Source of the DNA: Myxococcus eversor
GTDB lineage: Bacteria; Myxococcota; Myxococcia; Myxococcales; Myxococcaceae
Length of the DNA: 64,000 bases
Direction: 5' to 3'
NCBI RefSeq assembly: GCF_010894455.1
Contig: NZ_JAAIXY010000008.1
Span: 62,001-126,000, forward strand
Both the position numbers and the translations under genes were made by a program. Shown piece by piece: positions 63,085 through 64,000 of the stretch (position 1 is its first letter; each line of letters begins with the position of its first letter). The notes beneath the pieces are model-generated. The model saw only the letters and a program-made list of their open reading frames with translations, had not been told where the DNA came from and ran no database searches.

Positions 63085-64000
63085 ATGAGCATTCGCCGCA
63101 CTGATGGTTCGAAGCCGACGGTCCTCCCCACCATTTCCACTGAGGCTCAGCCGAAGAACGCTGCGAAGGCTGCGAAGGCTCCGAACGTCATCAAGGACGG
63201 CTTCGGTCCCGCGGCGAAGACCACCGACCTGGCGCGCGCCGAGCAGACGCTGAAGCCGCTGCCGGCGCCCACGGGCCGCCTGTCGCTGGAGAGCAAGGAG
63301 GCGCAGACCGCCATCCAGACCTCGCTGGAGCACCTCACGCCCGCCGCCAGCAAGCCCGCGACGCAGGGCCTCCGGGGTGGCATCCAGTTCCCGGCCTTCG
63401 TCCCGAAGAACGTGGAGCGCGACGAGCTGGGGATGACGCACGTGCGCCTGGACCGGCAGCACGAGGGCGTGAAGGTCTACGCCGAGCAGGTGGTGTCCCA
63501 CCTCGGCAAGGACGGCAAGGTCAGCAGCGTCACCGGTGACCAGTCCACGATTCCCGCCGGCCTGGGCACGCAGAAGCCCCAGCTGTCCCACGCGCAGGTG
63601 CTGGACATCGCGCTCAAGGACTTCGCGGGCAAGCCGGACCGCCAGCCGAACTCCGAGCGGGTCATCTACAAGGACCCGACCGGCGTGTACCGCTCCGCGT
63701 ACCGCGTCGAGGTCGCCAATGTGAACGGCACCGAGAACCCGCGCCGGATGAACTACCTGGTCGACGCGAACAGCGGGAAGATCTACGAGAAGTTCAACAC
63801 CATCGACGGCTTCAAGAACTGCCCCTGCGCCACGCACGGCACGGGTGACACCGCCGCCGCCAAGGGCAGCAAGCCCGCCGCCGCCGCGCCCGCGGACGTG
63901 AAGGTCTCCTCCACGCCGAACGCGGCCATCAAGGACAACGCCACCGTCACCTCCAAGGTGAAGGTCGCCGACGACGTCACCGTCGACAAGCTCAAGCTGT
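63085..64000 (+). CDS. FTP/PepSY propeptide-type protein leading into a P-domain (3' partial)
   Basis: At least 305 residues; the frame is open to the right edge. After a basic, Ala/Lys-rich start without a clear signal peptide comes the FTP-like region (FPAFVPKNVERDELGMTHVR, LDRQHEGVKVYAEQVVSHLG), then PepSY-like SHAQVLDIALKDFAGKP and RMNYLVDANSGKIYEKFNTI. This is the prosequence of M4/fungalysin-type metalloproteases. After CPCATHG and an Ala/Lys linker the text SSTPNAAIKDNATVTSKVKV looks like the start of a proprotein-convertase P-domain. No HExxH site occurs in the part seen. Confidence 0.75.
   Translation, partial: MSIRRTDGSKPTVLPTISTEAQPKNAAKAAKAPNVIKDGFGPAAKTTDLARAEQTLKPLPAPTGRLSLESKEAQTAIQTSLEHLTPAASKPATQGLRGGIQFPAFVPKNVERDELGMTHVRLDRQHEGVKVYAEQVVSHLGKDGKVSSVTGDQSTIPAGLGTQKPQLSHAQVLDIALKDFAGKPDRQPNSERVIYKDPTGVYRSAYRVEVANVNGTENPRRMNYLVDANSGKIYEKFNTIDGFKNCPCATHGTGDTAAAKGSKPAAAAPADVKVSSTPNAAIKDNATVTSKVKVADDVTVDKLKL

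Overview
The window looks like chromosomal DNA of a GC-rich myxobacterium, probably family Myxococcaceae (Myxococcus, Corallococcus or Pyxidicoccus type). The signs are strong G/C bias at third codon positions, a DUF2378/TIGR02265 paralogue, a TIGR02270 gene, a Ser/Thr kinase fused to AAA and TPR modules, MopE-like Asp-rich motifs, and many secreted lipoproteins. Species cannot be fixed from sequence reading alone. I saw no rRNA, tRNA, CRISPR array, insertion sequence or replication origin.

Layout. 1-2.2 kb: 3' part of a large toxin-like protein with an Asn-Gly-Ser/Thr linker, followed by a small candidate immunity gene. 2.2-10.1 kb: NAD(P)-binding protein, phospholipase D lipoprotein, DUF2378 protein, ExoD-like membrane protein, kinase-AAA-TPR regulator and a zinc-ribbon methyltransferase. 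10.1-14.7 kb: a tightly coupled leftward lipid operon (patatin with cNMP-binding domain, FabH-like synthase, acyltransferase, SDR). 14.7-20.7 kb: a complete RND efflux operon (outer-membrane factor, adaptor, pump). 20.8-24.0 kb: an eight-haem cytochrome fused to HEAT/TPR and a Cys-containing secreted protein with a duplicated module.

24.2-36.4 kb is rich in conflict or quality-control NTPases: a lone AAA ATPase, a four-gene MoxR / DUF5682 / VWA / SWIM operon (same gene set as E. coli yehL-yehM-yehP-yehQ), and, divergent from it, a PtuA-PtuB pair of the Septu anti-phage type. 36.4-41.2 kb: small exported proteins, a quinone-oxidoreductase-like enzyme, an Ntn acylase and a GNAT protein.

41.2-47.3 kb is the most interesting block: a type VI secretion cargo cassette. 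It encodes TIGR02270, DUF2169 and a catalytically dead ketosynthase-like protein, then a DUF4150 PAAR-like protein ending in a deaminase-like toxin domain, then two tandem paralogous candidate immunity genes. The genes overlap or nearly touch, so they probably work as loading factors, effector and self-protection.

47.4-64 kb: an exported pirin divergent from a LysR regulator, an AraC regulator divergent from a beta-propeller/di-haem protein, two tandem MopE-like lipoproteins, an MlaF-like ABC ATPase with an altered H-loop, a polysaccharide lyase, two tandem Cys-rich lipoproteins with an identical upstream element, a degraded gene, a GAF protein, a beta/gamma-crystallin lipoprotein, and the start of a protein with protease propeptide domains.
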